Part shown: positions 21,627-29,945 of the stretch, piece after piece
Layout of the letters: the number at the start of each line of letters is the position of its first letter
How positions within the stretch are numbered: the first letter of the stretch is position 1
Assembly (NCBI RefSeq): GCF_900603025.1
Contig: NZ_LR026975.1
Location: 4,650,001 to 4,714,000, forward strand
Source: Mycolicibacterium hassiacum DSM 44199
Lineage (GTDB): Bacteria; Actinomycetota; Actinomycetes; Mycobacteriales; Mycobacteriaceae
Direction of reading: 5' to 3'
DNA: 64,000 bases
The notes under the pieces: generated by a model
The model's input: only the letters and a program-made list of their open reading frames with translations
Told to the model about the DNA's origin: nothing
Database searches by the model: none
Made by a program: the position numbers and the translations under genes

Positions 21627-22351
21627 CCGTCGACTACGACCGGCTCGGGATCGGGCCGGGCACCAAGGTGATCGACGTCGGCTGCGGCGCGGGCCGGCAC
21701 ACCTTCGAGGCCTACCGGCGCGGCGCCGACGTCATCGGGTTCGACCAGAACGTCGACGATCTCAACAACGTCGACGAGATCCTGCGCGCCATGAAGGACA
21801 AGGGTGAGGCGCCGGCGTCGGCGAAGGCCGAAGCGGTCAAAGGCGATGCGCTGGACCTGCCGTACGGCGACGCGACTTTCGACTGCGTCATCGCGTCGGA
21901 GATCCTCGAGCACATCCCGGACGACGATCGGGCGATCAGCGAGATGGTGCGGGTGCTCAAACCCGGTGGCTCGCTGGCGATCACCGTTCCGCGATGGCTG
22001 CCGGAGAAGATCTGCTGGCTGCTTTCGGACGAGTATCACGCCAACGAGGGCGGTCACATCCGCATCTACAAGGCCGACGAACTGCGCGACAAGGTGCTCG
22101 CGCACGGGCTCGAACTGACCCACACCCATTACGCCCATGCCCTGCATTCGCCGTACTGGTGGATCAAATGCCTTGTGGGCACTGAGAATTCCGACCATCC
22201 CGCGGTGAAGGCGTACCACAAGCTGCTGGTGTGGGACATGATGAGCCGGCCATGGGTGACCAGGGCCGCCGAGTCGCTGTTGAACCCGCTGATCGGCAAG
22301 AGCGTTGCGCTGTACTTCACGAAGCCGGTGGTGGCCGGTGCTGCGGGATGA
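21620..22351 (+). CDS. Class I SAM-dependent methyltransferase
   Basis: 243 residues. SAM-binding motif I is VIDVGCGAGRHTFEA (about residues 15-29), followed by DVIGFDQN, KGDALDLPYGDATFDCVIAS and the post-motif VLKPGGSLAITVPRW, the UbiE/Methyltransf_11 layout. The start overlaps the glycosyltransferase stop by 7 bp and the stop overlaps the next gene by 14 bp. All three are thus co-translated. It likely methylates the product of the neighbouring glycosyltransferase or cyclase-like enzyme. Confidence 0.88.
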   Translation: MLTVDYDRLGIGPGTKVIDVGCGAGRHTFEAYRRGADVIGFDQNVDDLNNVDEILRAMKDKGEAPASAKAEAVKGDALDLPYGDATFDCVIASEILEHIPDDDRAISEMVRVLKPGGSLAITVPRWLPEKICWLLSDEYHANEGGHIRIYKADELRDKVLAHGLELTHTHYAHALHSPYWWIKCLVGTENSDHPAVKAYHKLLVWDMMSRPWVTRAAESLLNPLIGKSVALYFTKPVVAGAAG

Positions 22352-23417
22352 CCTCGACGCCGTCCCCGGCGTCCCCGGTGTACTGACACCGGAGCAGTGC
22401 CGCCAGACCGCGCAGGCCATCGCCGACGCCCAGGAACCCTCCGGCGCCCTGCCCTGGTTCGAGGGCGGGCACACCGACCCGTGGGATCACGTCGAGAACG
22501 CGATGGCGCTCACCGTGGCCGGACTGCTGGAACCCGCCCGCGCCGCGTTCGACTGGTGCCGCACCACGCAACGGCCGGACGGGTCGTGGCCGATCCAGAT
22601 CCGCAACGGCGTCGTCGAAGACGCCAACAGCGACAGCAACTTCTGCGCCTACGTGGCGACCGGCGTCTGGCACCACGTGTTGATCACCGGGGACCGCCGG
22701 TTTGCCGAGACCATGTGGCCGGTGGTCGCCAAGGCCATCGATTTCGTCATCGACATGCAGCTGCCCGGCGGTGAGATAGCTTGGGCGCGAAGCCCATCGG
22801 GGTTGTACGAGGAAGCGCTGCTGACCGGGTGCGCGAGCATCTACCACAGCATCCGCTGCGCGCTGGCGTTGGCCGACTACATGGGTGAGCCGCAACCGGA
22901 GTGGGAGGTGGCGGTCGGCCGCCTCGGGCATGCGATCGCCGAGCATCCGGAGGCCTTCGTCACCAAGGACCGCTGGTCGATGGAGTGGTACTACCCGGTG
23001 CTGGGCGGGGCGCTGCGCGGCGAGGCGGCGCGCGCCCGGATCAACCGGCGCTGGAACGATTTCGTCGTTCCGGGCCTGGGTATCCGCTGTGTCGACGACC
23101 GGCCCTGGGTGACCGGCGCCGAAACCTGCGAGTTGGTGCTGGCGTTGGACGCCATCGGCGATTTGACCCGGGCGCACGAACAGTTCGCCGCGATGCACCA
23201 CCTGCGGGAGGAGGACGGGTCCTACTGGACCGGCCTGGTCTACGACGACGGCAAGCGGTGGCCGATCGAGCGCACCACCTGGACCGGCGCGGCGATGATC
23301 CTGGCCGCCGACGCGCTGTCGCGCACCACCCCCGGCAACGGCATCTTCCGCGGCGTGGACCTGCCGCGCGGCCTGGAGGGTGAGTACGACTGCGCGTGCG
23401 CGACCAGCGAGCGCTGA
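22338..23417 (+). CDS. Prenyltransferase/squalene-cyclase-like alpha-toroid protein
   Basis: 359 residues from GTG 22338. Repeated helical hairpins with QW-like pieces (TTQRPDGSWPIQI, REEDGSYWTG) suggest an alpha/alpha barrel. Such barrels occur in terpene cyclases, prenyltransferase subunits and some glycoside hydrolases. Other marked blocks are FEGGHTDPWDHVENAMAL, TKDRWSMEWYYPVLGGALRG and CVDDRPWVTGAETCELVLA. A classical DXDD of squalene-hopene cyclases is not seen, so catalysis as a cyclase is doubtful. It is coupled to the methyltransferase gene and convergent with a second methyltransferase gene 32 bp away. Confidence 0.7.
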   Translation: MLRDDLDAVPGVPGVLTPEQCRQTAQAIADAQEPSGALPWFEGGHTDPWDHVENAMALTVAGLLEPARAAFDWCRTTQRPDGSWPIQIRNGVVEDANSDSNFCAYVATGVWHHVLITGDRRFAETMWPVVAKAIDFVIDMQLPGGEIAWARSPSGLYEEALLTGCASIYHSIRCALALADYMGEPQPEWEVAVGRLGHAIAEHPEAFVTKDRWSMEWYYPVLGGALRGEAARARINRRWNDFVVPGLGIRCVDDRPWVTGAETCELVLALDAIGDLTRAHEQFAAMHHLREEDGSYWTGLVYDDGKRWPIERTTWTGAAMILAADALSRTTPGNGIFRGVDLPRGLEGEYDCACATSER

Positions 23418-23449
23418 ATCACCAACGCGCCCAAGGCTGATCTCCTGAC

Positions 23450-24112
<663 letters not shown>

Positions 24113-24150
24113 TCAACTTACCGTTGCTGGTGATCGGGCGTTGTAGTAGC

Positions 24151-24170
24151 GTCCAGACACGTGTCCGATC
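24151..24170. promoter_or_regulatory. Palindromic operator at the TetR gene start
   Basis: Core GACACGTGTC (24156-24165, perfect) with flanks CCA and CGA. On the reverse strand it reads TCGGACACGTGTCTGGA, which matches the operator at 20290-20307 at most positions. The GTG start codon of the TetR gene lies inside it. It is also placed to control the divergent methyltransferase gene at 24106. Confidence 0.6.
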
Positions 24171-24736
24171 CGGTCCTGGAGTCGACTCGGCGCCGGCTGA
24201 CCGCCAAACAGGCCGACACCGTGGACCGCCTCGGGCGGGCCGCTCTCGACCTGCTGCGCACCGACGGATTCGCCGGTTTGACCGTGCGGCGGGTGGCCGC
24301 GGCGGCCGGCGTCGGAGCCGCCACCGCCTACACCTACTTCTCGTCCAAGGAGCATCTGGTCGCCGAGGTGTTCTGGCGCCGCCTGGCGGCCGCGCCCCCG
24401 GTCGAGCATCGGACCGAGGACCGGGCCACCCGGGTGGTGGAGGTGCTGCGCGACATCGCGCTGTTGGTCGCCGACGAACCGGAGTTCGCCGGCGCGGTGA
24501 CCAACGCCCTGCTGGGCCGCGATCCCGACGTCGAGGTGCTGCGGTTGCGGATCGGCCAGGAGATCCGCGACCGGTTGGCCGCCGCGCTGGGACCCGACAC
24601 CGACGACGACGTGCTCGACTCGCTGGAGATGCTCTACGCCGGCGCCCTGGTGCGCTCGGGCATGGGGTACGCGTCCTATCCGGAGATCGCCGAACGCCTG
24701 GAGAAGGCGGCCCGGCTGATCCTCGACCCCGGCTGA
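24161..24736 (+). CDS. TetR family regulator, probable repressor of the glycosyltransferase cluster
   Basis: 191 residues. The helix-turn-helix spans about 20-65 (LGRAALDLLRTDGFAGLTVR, VAAAAGVGAATAYTYFSSKE). The GTG start sits inside a palindrome and no ribosome site is visible upstream, so a leaderless transcript is likely. The palindrome resembles the one over the promoter at 20285. It therefore probably represses itself, the divergent methyltransferase gene and the glycosyltransferase operon. The 3' end holds a 17-bp tandem duplication including the stop codon. Confidence 0.85.
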   Translation: MSDPVLESTRRRLTAKQADTVDRLGRAALDLLRTDGFAGLTVRRVAAAAGVGAATAYTYFSSKEHLVAEVFWRRLAAAPPVEHRTEDRATRVVEVLRDIALLVADEPEFAGAVTNALLGRDPDVEVLRLRIGQEIRDRLAAALGPDTDDDVLDSLEMLYAGALVRSGMGYASYPEIAERLEKAARLILDPG

Positions 24737-24762
24737 TCCTCGACCCCGGCTGATCCTCAACT
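24712..24762 (+). repeat. 17-bp tandem duplication spanning the TetR gene stop codon
   Basis: The unit CCGGCTGATCCTCGACC occurs at 24712-24728 and 24729-24745, with a third, diverged copy at 24746-24762 (last bases AACT). The stop codon at 24734-24736 lies in the second copy. Confidence 0.8.
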
Positions 24763-24774
24763 AGGCCCGGGAGG

Positions 24775-25383
24775 TCACGGCCGGGAGCCGAGCAACGCGG
24801 TGGCCGCGGCCACCGCCGGCCCGATGATCTCGCGGGGATCGCGCTCGTCCTCGACGATCAGCGCGGTCAGCTCCCGCAGACCGCCCAGCAGGATCAGCGC
24901 CAGCGGCCGGGTCAGCGGCGTGAGCCCGGCCCGGCGGAACCCGGGACCCTCGGACAGTTCGACGACCATATCGGTGAGCGCGTCCATGGCCTGCCGGTGC
25001 AGGGGCCTGGCCACCGCTCCCAGCGCCGGTGCCTCGCGGATCCAGGCCAGGGTGATCGCCGGGCGTGCCTCGATGTGCCCGACGTAGGCCTCGATGGCGC
25101 GGTGGATCTGCTGCTGCCAGTTGGCCTCGGGGTCGACCGCCGCGCGGATCGTGGCGATCAGGTCCTCGTTGTTGCGGCGCAGCAGTTCGATCAGGCAGTC
25201 CTCCTTGCTGGTGAACTGCTCGTAGAAGGTGCGCTTGGAGGTACGGGCGTGCCGGACGATGTCGGCCACGGTGGTGTCGCGGTAGCCGCGTTCGGTGATC
25301 GACGCGGCCATCCCGTCCAGCAATCGATCCCGGAACGCGTCGGCGTCGGCGGCTCTGGCAGCCCCGGCGAGCGCGCTCGTCAT
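24775..25383 (-). CDS. TetR family regulator adjacent to cyp138
   Basis: 202 residues. The N-terminal helix-turn-helix is ITERGYRDTTVADIVRHA and then TSKRTFYEQFTSKEDCLIEL. A consensus ribosome site (AGGAGG) precedes ATG 25383. It is divergent from cyp138, with about 200 bp between. In M. tuberculosis the same divergent tetR-cyp138 order is found (Rv0135c-Rv0136, from memory), so it probably controls the P450 gene and itself. Four copies of TAGTAC or its complement in the spacer are candidate half-sites. Confidence 0.88.
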   Translation of the reverse strand: MTSALAGAARAADADAFRDRLLDGMAASITERGYRDTTVADIVRHARTSKRTFYEQFTSKEDCLIELLRRNNEDLIATIRAAVDPEANWQQQIHRAIEAYVGHIEARPAITLAWIREAPALGAVARPLHRQAMDALTDMVVELSEGPGFRRAGLTPLTRPLALILLGGLRELTALIVEDERDPREIIGPAVAAATALLGSRP

Positions 25384-25438
25384 ATCTCCTCCTGACCCCT
25401 TCTCGACCGTGCGCCCGGCGGGCGCTCCCACAGCGGTG

Positions 25439-25528
25439 TAGTACAACGCCGGGGTCTAGTACAGACGCCGACCGGCCGCGGCGCCGAGAAAACCCTTGCG
25501 GTTGCTGGTACTAATCGGTACCGTACTA
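25439..25528. promoter_or_regulatory. Candidate TetR operator region between tetR and cyp138
   Basis: TAGTAC occurs at 25439-25444 and 25457-25462. Its reverse complement GTACTA occurs at 25508-25513 and 25523-25528, flanking the palindrome CGGTACCG. The mirrored arrangement in a divergent promoter region suggests regulator binding. Confidence 0.45.
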
Positions 25529-25584
25529 CAGGATCCGGTGGTACACCCTGGTACCAGGCCACACCGCGGCTGGGAGTGATGAGC

Positions 25585-26928
25585 ATGACAGAGGCCCCGA
25601 CTGTCCAGACCCGTCCCGAACCGGACGCCCGTGCTCCCGAACCGGGGCAGGCGCCGCCGGAACTGCGCCTGCCCAAGGCGGTGCAGGGCGTGCTGATGGT
25701 CGGGCTGCGCCGCTGGTTCATGCGCACCGCCGCCAGGCGCTACGGCCCGGTCTTCGCGATCAACGTGCCGTTCTTCGGCCGCAGCGTGGTGGTCAACGAT
25801 CCCACGCTGGCGCGCAAGGTGTTTCTCGCCGGCACCGACGACCTGATCAACGTGCAGCCCAATCTGAGCCGGATCTTCGGTCCGGGCTCGGTGTTCGCGC
25901 TGGACGGCAAGGACCACCGGTTGCGGCGCAAGCTGCTGGCGCCGCCGTTCCACGGCCAGAGCATCCGCAACTACGAGAAGATCATCGAAGAGGAGACGCT
26001 GCGGGAGACCGCGTCGTGGCCCGAGGGGGTCGAGATCCGCACCCTCGAGCCGATGAACCGGATCACGCTCAACGTCATCCTGCGTGCCGTCTTCGGTGCC
26101 GACGGCGCCGAACTCGACTACCTGCGCGAGATCATCCCGCCGTGGGTCAAGCTCGGCTCGCGGATGGCCTCGATCCCGCAACCGAGCTTCCCCACCGGGC
26201 GGTACAGCCCGTGGGGCAGGCTCGCCGAGTTCCGGCGCAACTTCGACCGCACGGTGTTCACCCTGATCGACAAGGCGCAGGCCGATCCCCGGCTCGACGA
26301 GCGCACCGACATCCTGGCGCTGCTGCTGCGCAGCCGCTACGAGGACGGCACCCCGATGTCCCGGCAGGACGTCTCCGACGAACTGCTGACGCTGCTCGGG
26401 GCCGGCCACGAGACCACCGCCTCCACCCTGGGCTGGGCCTTCGAGCGGTTGCGCCGGCACCCGGCGGTGCTGGCCGAGTTGGTGCGTGAGGTCGACGAGG
26501 GCGGCAACGAGTACCGGTTGGCGTTCATCCACGAGTTGCAGCGCAACCGCACGGTGATCGACTTCGCCGGCCGGCATGTGCTGGCGCCGTACTTCGATCT
26601 CGGCCCGTGGCGAATCCCGCACGGCTACAACATCATGGTCGCGATCGCGAACATCCACAGCAATCCGGAGGTGTTCCCGGATCCGCAGCGGTTGGACCCG
26701 CACCGGTTCCTGAACACCCGCACCCCGACCACGTGGATTCCGTTCGGCGGCGGCACCCGCCGCTGCATCGGTGCCGCGTTCGCCCACGTCGAGATGGACG
26801 TCGTGCTGCGAACCGTCTTGCAGCGCTTCACGATCGAGACCGGCAACGCGCCCGACGAGAAGGTGCACTTCCGCGGGGTGGCGTTCACCCCGAAGGAGGG
26901 CGGCAAGGTGGTCCTGCGCCGTCGCTGA
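25585..26928 (+). CDS. cyp138: Cytochrome P450, CYP138 type
   Basis: 447 residues. Haem ligand Cys394 in FGGGTRRCIG, I-helix oxygen-activation motif AGHETT (from Ala273), and K-helix ExxR as ELQR (Glu317). The blocks HELQRNRTVIDFAGRHV and LLAPPFHGQSIRNYEK strongly recall M. tuberculosis CYP138, and the neighbours agree. The substrate of CYP138 is not established. ATG 25585 is chosen because GGGAG then lies eight bases upstream; ATG 25579 is too close to it. It is a soluble haem enzyme that would need ferredoxin and reductase encoded elsewhere. Confidence 0.93.
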   Translation: MTEAPTVQTRPEPDARAPEPGQAPPELRLPKAVQGVLMVGLRRWFMRTAARRYGPVFAINVPFFGRSVVVNDPTLARKVFLAGTDDLINVQPNLSRIFGPGSVFALDGKDHRLRRKLLAPPFHGQSIRNYEKIIEEETLRETASWPEGVEIRTLEPMNRITLNVILRAVFGADGAELDYLREIIPPWVKLGSRMASIPQPSFPTGRYSPWGRLAEFRRNFDRTVFTLIDKAQADPRLDERTDILALLLRSRYEDGTPMSRQDVSDELLTLLGAGHETTASTLGWAFERLRRHPAVLAELVREVDEGGNEYRLAFIHELQRNRTVIDFAGRHVLAPYFDLGPWRIPHGYNIMVAIANIHSNPEVFPDPQRLDPHRFLNTRTPTTWIPFGGGTRRCIGAAFAHVEMDVVLRTVLQRFTIETGNAPDEKVHFRGVAFTPKEGGKVVLRRR

Positions 26929-26955
26929 CGGCGGGCGCGGACTACCGGAGGGCGG

Positions 26956-27471
26956 CTACCGGGAGGCCGGCTGGCGCCTGGGCAGCTTCCAGTTCGGCCG
27001 CGGGTAGTGGCAGGTGTAGCCGTCCGGGTAGCGCTGCAGGTAGTCCTGATGCTCGGGCTCGGCCTCCCAGAACGTGCTCGCCGGGGTCACCTCGGTGACC
27101 ACCTTGCCCGGCCACAGCCCGGACGCGTCGACGTCGGCGATGGTCTCCTCGGCGATGCGCTTCTGTTCCTCGTCGAGGTAGAAGATCGCCGACCGGTAGC
27201 TCGGGCCGATGTCGTTGCCCTGCCGGTTGGGGGTGGTGGGGTCGTGGATCTGGAAGAAGAACTCCAGGAGGTCCCGATAGGTGGTCTGCGCCGGGTCGTA
27301 GACGATCTCCACGGCCTCGGCGTGGCCGGGATGGTTGCGGTAGGTGGGGTGGTCGTTCTCCCCGCCGGTGTAGCCCACCCGGGTCGAGATCACGCCGGGC
27401 TGTTTGCGCAGCAGTTCCTGCATGCCCCAGAAACAGCCGCCGGCCAGGATCGCCTTCTTGTACTCGCTCAC
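26956..27471 (-). CDS. msrA: Peptide methionine-S-sulfoxide reductase
   Basis: Repairs methionine-S-sulfoxide in proteins. 171 residues with catalytic Cys13 in GGCFWGM, the family blocks [14 protein letters not shown] and [11 protein letters not shown], and a C-terminal Cys in [13 protein letters not shown] that is a likely resolving residue. GTG 27471 has GGGAGGT at proper distance. It lies between cyp138 and a secreted-protein gene and is convergent with cyp138, the same order as Rv0136-Rv0137c. Confidence 0.96.
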   Translation of the reverse strand: MSEYKKAILAGGCFWGMQELLRKQPGVISTRVGYTGGENDHPTYRNHPGHAEAVEIVYDPAQTTYRDLLEFFFQIHDPTTPNRQGNDIGPSYRSAIFYLDEEQKRIAEETIADVDASGLWPGKVVTEVTPASTFWEAEPEHQDYLQRYPDGYTCHYPRPNWKLPRRQPASR

Positions 27472-27593
27472 GCCGGTACCTCCCGCTCTCTCGGGTCGCT
27501 GCCGGGATAACGCTGCGCTTCACCCTAGTGTTCCGGACCCCGGTGTTCCGGCGTGATCCGCATCCCGGCCGCGGTCGCGGCTACCGTGGCGGC

Positions 27594-28004
27594 ATGCGCC
27601 TGACAGCCGCCGTGGCCGCTGCGGTAGTCACCGGGGCCACCGCAGTGCTCGGAGCGGACCCCGTCGCCGCCGAGGTCGTCACGCTGCCCGAACGCCCCGA
27701 CGCCGTCGGGGTGAGGTTCGTCGACAACCCGGCGATCGTCGACAGCCACCCGTTGCGTCCGGACGCGTTCAGCCGGGTCCCGGGCGACAACGCCGTCGCC
27801 GTGCACTTCACCACCGGGGTGCCGGAGTGCTACGGGGTGCGCGCGACGGTCTCCGAGACGGCCGAGGCCGTCACCGTCGCGCTGCGGGGCGGCGTGGTAC
27901 CGGAGGCAGTCGGCCGGCCCTGCATCATGATGGCCGTCGTCGGCATCCTCGAGGTGCCGCTCGCCGCGCCGCTGGGGTCCCGCGCGGTGCTCGCCGAGTT
28001 CTGA
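27594..28004 (+). CDS. Secreted hypothetical protein
   Basis: 136 residues with a typical signal peptide (RLTAAVAAAVVTGATAVLG, cleavage near VAAEV). The mature part of about 108 residues has two Cys (VPECYGVRA and GRPCIMMAV) that could form a disulfide in the cell wall space. A beta-rich pattern is likely (NAVAVHFTTGVPECYG, AVTVALRGG). ATG 27594 is chosen because the in-frame upstream extension is not signal-like. It is divergent from msrA. No family recognised. Confidence 0.7.
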   Translation: MRLTAAVAAAVVTGATAVLGADPVAAEVVTLPERPDAVGVRFVDNPAIVDSHPLRPDAFSRVPGDNAVAVHFTTGVPECYGVRATVSETAEAVTVALRGGVVPEAVGRPCIMMAVVGILEVPLAAPLGSRAVLAEF

Positions 28005-28029
28005 CCGCATCGGCCCTCGACAAGGCGCC

Positions 28030-28043
28030 TAGAACGTGTTCTA
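28030..28043. promoter_or_regulatory. KstR-type operator
   Basis: TAGAACGTGTTCTA fits the mycobacterial KstR consensus TnnAACnnGTTnnA exactly, within a larger palindrome CTAGAACGTGTTCTAG (28029-28044). It ends 9 bp before the GTG of the NTF2-like gene, where bound repressor would block transcription of the bicistron. Confidence 0.7.
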
Positions 28044-28052
28044 GTTTGTGCT

Positions 28053-28559
28053 GTGACGAGCAGGACCTTCAGCCGCGAAGAGCTGGCCGAGGCGTTCGCA
28101 CAGTTCGAGGCCACCGTCGAGCGTGCAGCGCAGACCCGGAACTGGGATCCCTGGGTCGACCAGTACACCCCCGACGTCACCTATGTCGAACACGCCGCGG
28201 GCACCATGCACGGCCGCGAGGAGGTCCGGGCGTGGATCTGGAAGACGATGGAGAGCTTCCCGGGCAGTCACATGACGGCGTTCCCGTCGCTGTGGTCGGT
28301 GATCGACGAGGCGACCGGGCGCATCATCTGCGAGCTCGACAACCCGATGCGCGACCCGGGTGACGGCACGATCATCAGCGCCACCAACATCTCGATCCTC
28401 ACCTACGCCGGCGACGGGCTGTGGAGCCGCCAGGAGGACGTCTACAACCCGCTGCGGTTCGCCAAGGCGGCACGCAAATGGTGCGAGAAGGCCCGCGAAC
28501 TCGGCACATTGGACCCCGAGGCCGAGGCGTGGATGCGCCAGTACGGGGGTTGGCGGTGA
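28053..28559 (+). CDS. NTF2/SnoaL-like protein (Rv0138-like)
   Basis: 168 residues with a SnoaL-like cone fold pattern: an N-terminal helix (EELAEAFAQFEATVERAAQ), then DPWVDQYTPDVTYVEHAAG and MHGREEVRAWIWKTM, and strands TGRIICELDNPM. Such proteins act as small-molecule isomerases, dehydratases or binding proteins. It is coupled by GTGA to an SDR gene. The KstR-type box upstream suggests expression with sterol catabolism genes. The GTG start lies close behind that box, so the leader must be very short or absent. Confidence 0.82.
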   Translation: MTSRTFSREELAEAFAQFEATVERAAQTRNWDPWVDQYTPDVTYVEHAAGTMHGREEVRAWIWKTMESFPGSHMTAFPSLWSVIDEATGRIICELDNPMRDPGDGTIISATNISILTYAGDGLWSRQEDVYNPLRFAKAARKWCEKARELGTLDPEAEAWMRQYGGWR

Positions 28560-29602
28560 CGGTCCTGGTCATCGGCGCCAACGGCTATCTGGGCTCGCAC
28601 GTGACCCGGCAGCTCGTCGAGGCGGGCCACGACGTGCGGGTGATGGTCCGCGAGAACGCCAACACCACCGGCATCGACGATCTGAACGTCACCCGGTTCG
28701 TCGGCGACATCTGGTCCGACGACACACTGCGCGCGGCGATGGACGGGGTCGACGACCTGTACTACTGCGTGGTCGACACCCGCGGCTGGCTGCGCGATCC
28801 GGCGCCGCTGTTCCGCACCAACGTCGACGGCACCCGCAACGTGCTGGAGATCGCCAAGCACGCCGGGCTGCGCCGGTTCGTCTACACGAGCAGCTATGTC
28901 ACGGCGGCGCGCAAACGGGGCCGGGTGTCCACCGAGGACGACGTGATCACCTCGATGCGGGGCCTGACCCCGTACGTGCGGTCGCGGGTGCAGGCCGAGC
29001 GGCTGGTGCTGCGGTACGCCGCCGAGCACGGGCTGCCGGCGGTGGCGATGTGCGTGTCGACGACCTACGGCGCCGGCGACTGGGGGCAGACCCCGCACGG
29101 CGCGATCATCGCCGGCGCGGCGTTCGGCAAGCTGCCGTTCGTTATGGACAAGATCGAGCTGGAGGCCGTCGGGGTCGACGACGCCGCCCGCGCGCTGATC
29201 CTGGCCGCCGAGCGGGGCCGGGTCGGGGAGCGGTATCTCATCTCGGAGAAAATGATCAGCAACGCCGAGGTGGTGCGCATCGCCGCCGAGGCCGCCGGGG
29301 TGGCGCCGCCGAAACGGGTGCTGCCGTTGCCGGTCTCGTATCTGCTGGCCACGCTCGGCAGCGTGAAGGCGGCGCTGCGTGGCACCGACGAGCGGCTGTC
29401 GCTGGGGTCGCTGCGGCTGATGCGCGCCGAGGCCCCGCTGGACTGCTCCAAGGCCCGCCGCGAGCTGGGGTGGGAGCCCCGGCCGGTCGAGGAGTCCATC
29501 CGCGAGGCGGCCCGGTTCTGGGTCGGCCTGCGGGAGGCGCGGCGCCGTCAGCGCCGGGAGGCCGTCGGTAACGACACGGCCCGGGAGGGCGCCGCCGAGT
29601 AG
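28556..29602 (+). CDS. NAD(P)-dependent epimerase/dehydratase family protein (Rv0139-like)
   Basis: 348 residues, extended SDR. The Rossmann motif is LVIGANGYLGSHV (about residues 4-16), then FVYTSSYVTAA. The active-site position reads YVRSRVQAERLVLRYA, that is YxxxR rather than YxxxK, so the usual catalytic Lys is an Arg. The C-terminal part resembles 3-beta-hydroxysteroid dehydrogenase/isomerase-like SDRs. The start overlaps the NTF2-like stop. Together with the KstR-type box, a role in steroid or lipid metabolism is plausible but not shown. Confidence 0.82.
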   Translation: MTVLVIGANGYLGSHVTRQLVEAGHDVRVMVRENANTTGIDDLNVTRFVGDIWSDDTLRAAMDGVDDLYYCVVDTRGWLRDPAPLFRTNVDGTRNVLEIAKHAGLRRFVYTSSYVTAARKRGRVSTEDDVITSMRGLTPYVRSRVQAERLVLRYAAEHGLPAVAMCVSTTYGAGDWGQTPHGAIIAGAAFGKLPFVMDKIELEAVGVDDAARALILAAERGRVGERYLISEKMISNAEVVRIAAEAAGVAPPKRVLPLPVSYLLATLGSVKAALRGTDERLSLGSLRLMRAEAPLDCSKARRELGWEPRPVEESIREAARFWVGLREARRRQRREAVGNDTAREGAAE

Positions 29603-29945
29603 GCGCCCGACCGACGCCCGACGGAGTAGCATTCCCGGCTGCGATCCGGCGCCGATCGCGGCCATGGCTTCACGCTCGATTGCGCTGGAACGGCGAGCGG
29701 TAGCCGGTCGCCGGCGCCGTGAGGCAGTCGGTCCACGTTACCGTGCCGCTCCCCGCTCGGGAATCGGAACAATGTTCCGTACAGCTGATTGTGCACACAT
29801 CGGCGAATGGCACGGTGTGTGATGAATCACATAGCGGTTTCTTTGGCGAAATTTCCAAACTGGGGTTGAGCAAACTTCTGTTCGATCACTACATTCCCCG
29901 GCCAACAAGAGTGAGACGCCTGCGGTCACGGTCGGGAGATCACTG
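29603..29945. other. 343-bp regulatory region upstream of the collagen-like gene
   Basis: No convincing gene; one short open frame lacks family features. The stretch is AT-richer than its surroundings. It holds two perfect palindromes: CGGAACAATGTTCCG (29765-29779) and TGTGATGAATCACA (29818-29831). The second resembles but does not match the CRP spacing (four instead of six central bases). They are probably operators for the rightward gene at 29946. Confidence 0.55.

Noticed and set aside
29818..29831. CRP/GlxR site
   Set aside because: TGTGA and TCACA are four bases apart, not six; kept only as an unnamed palindrome.
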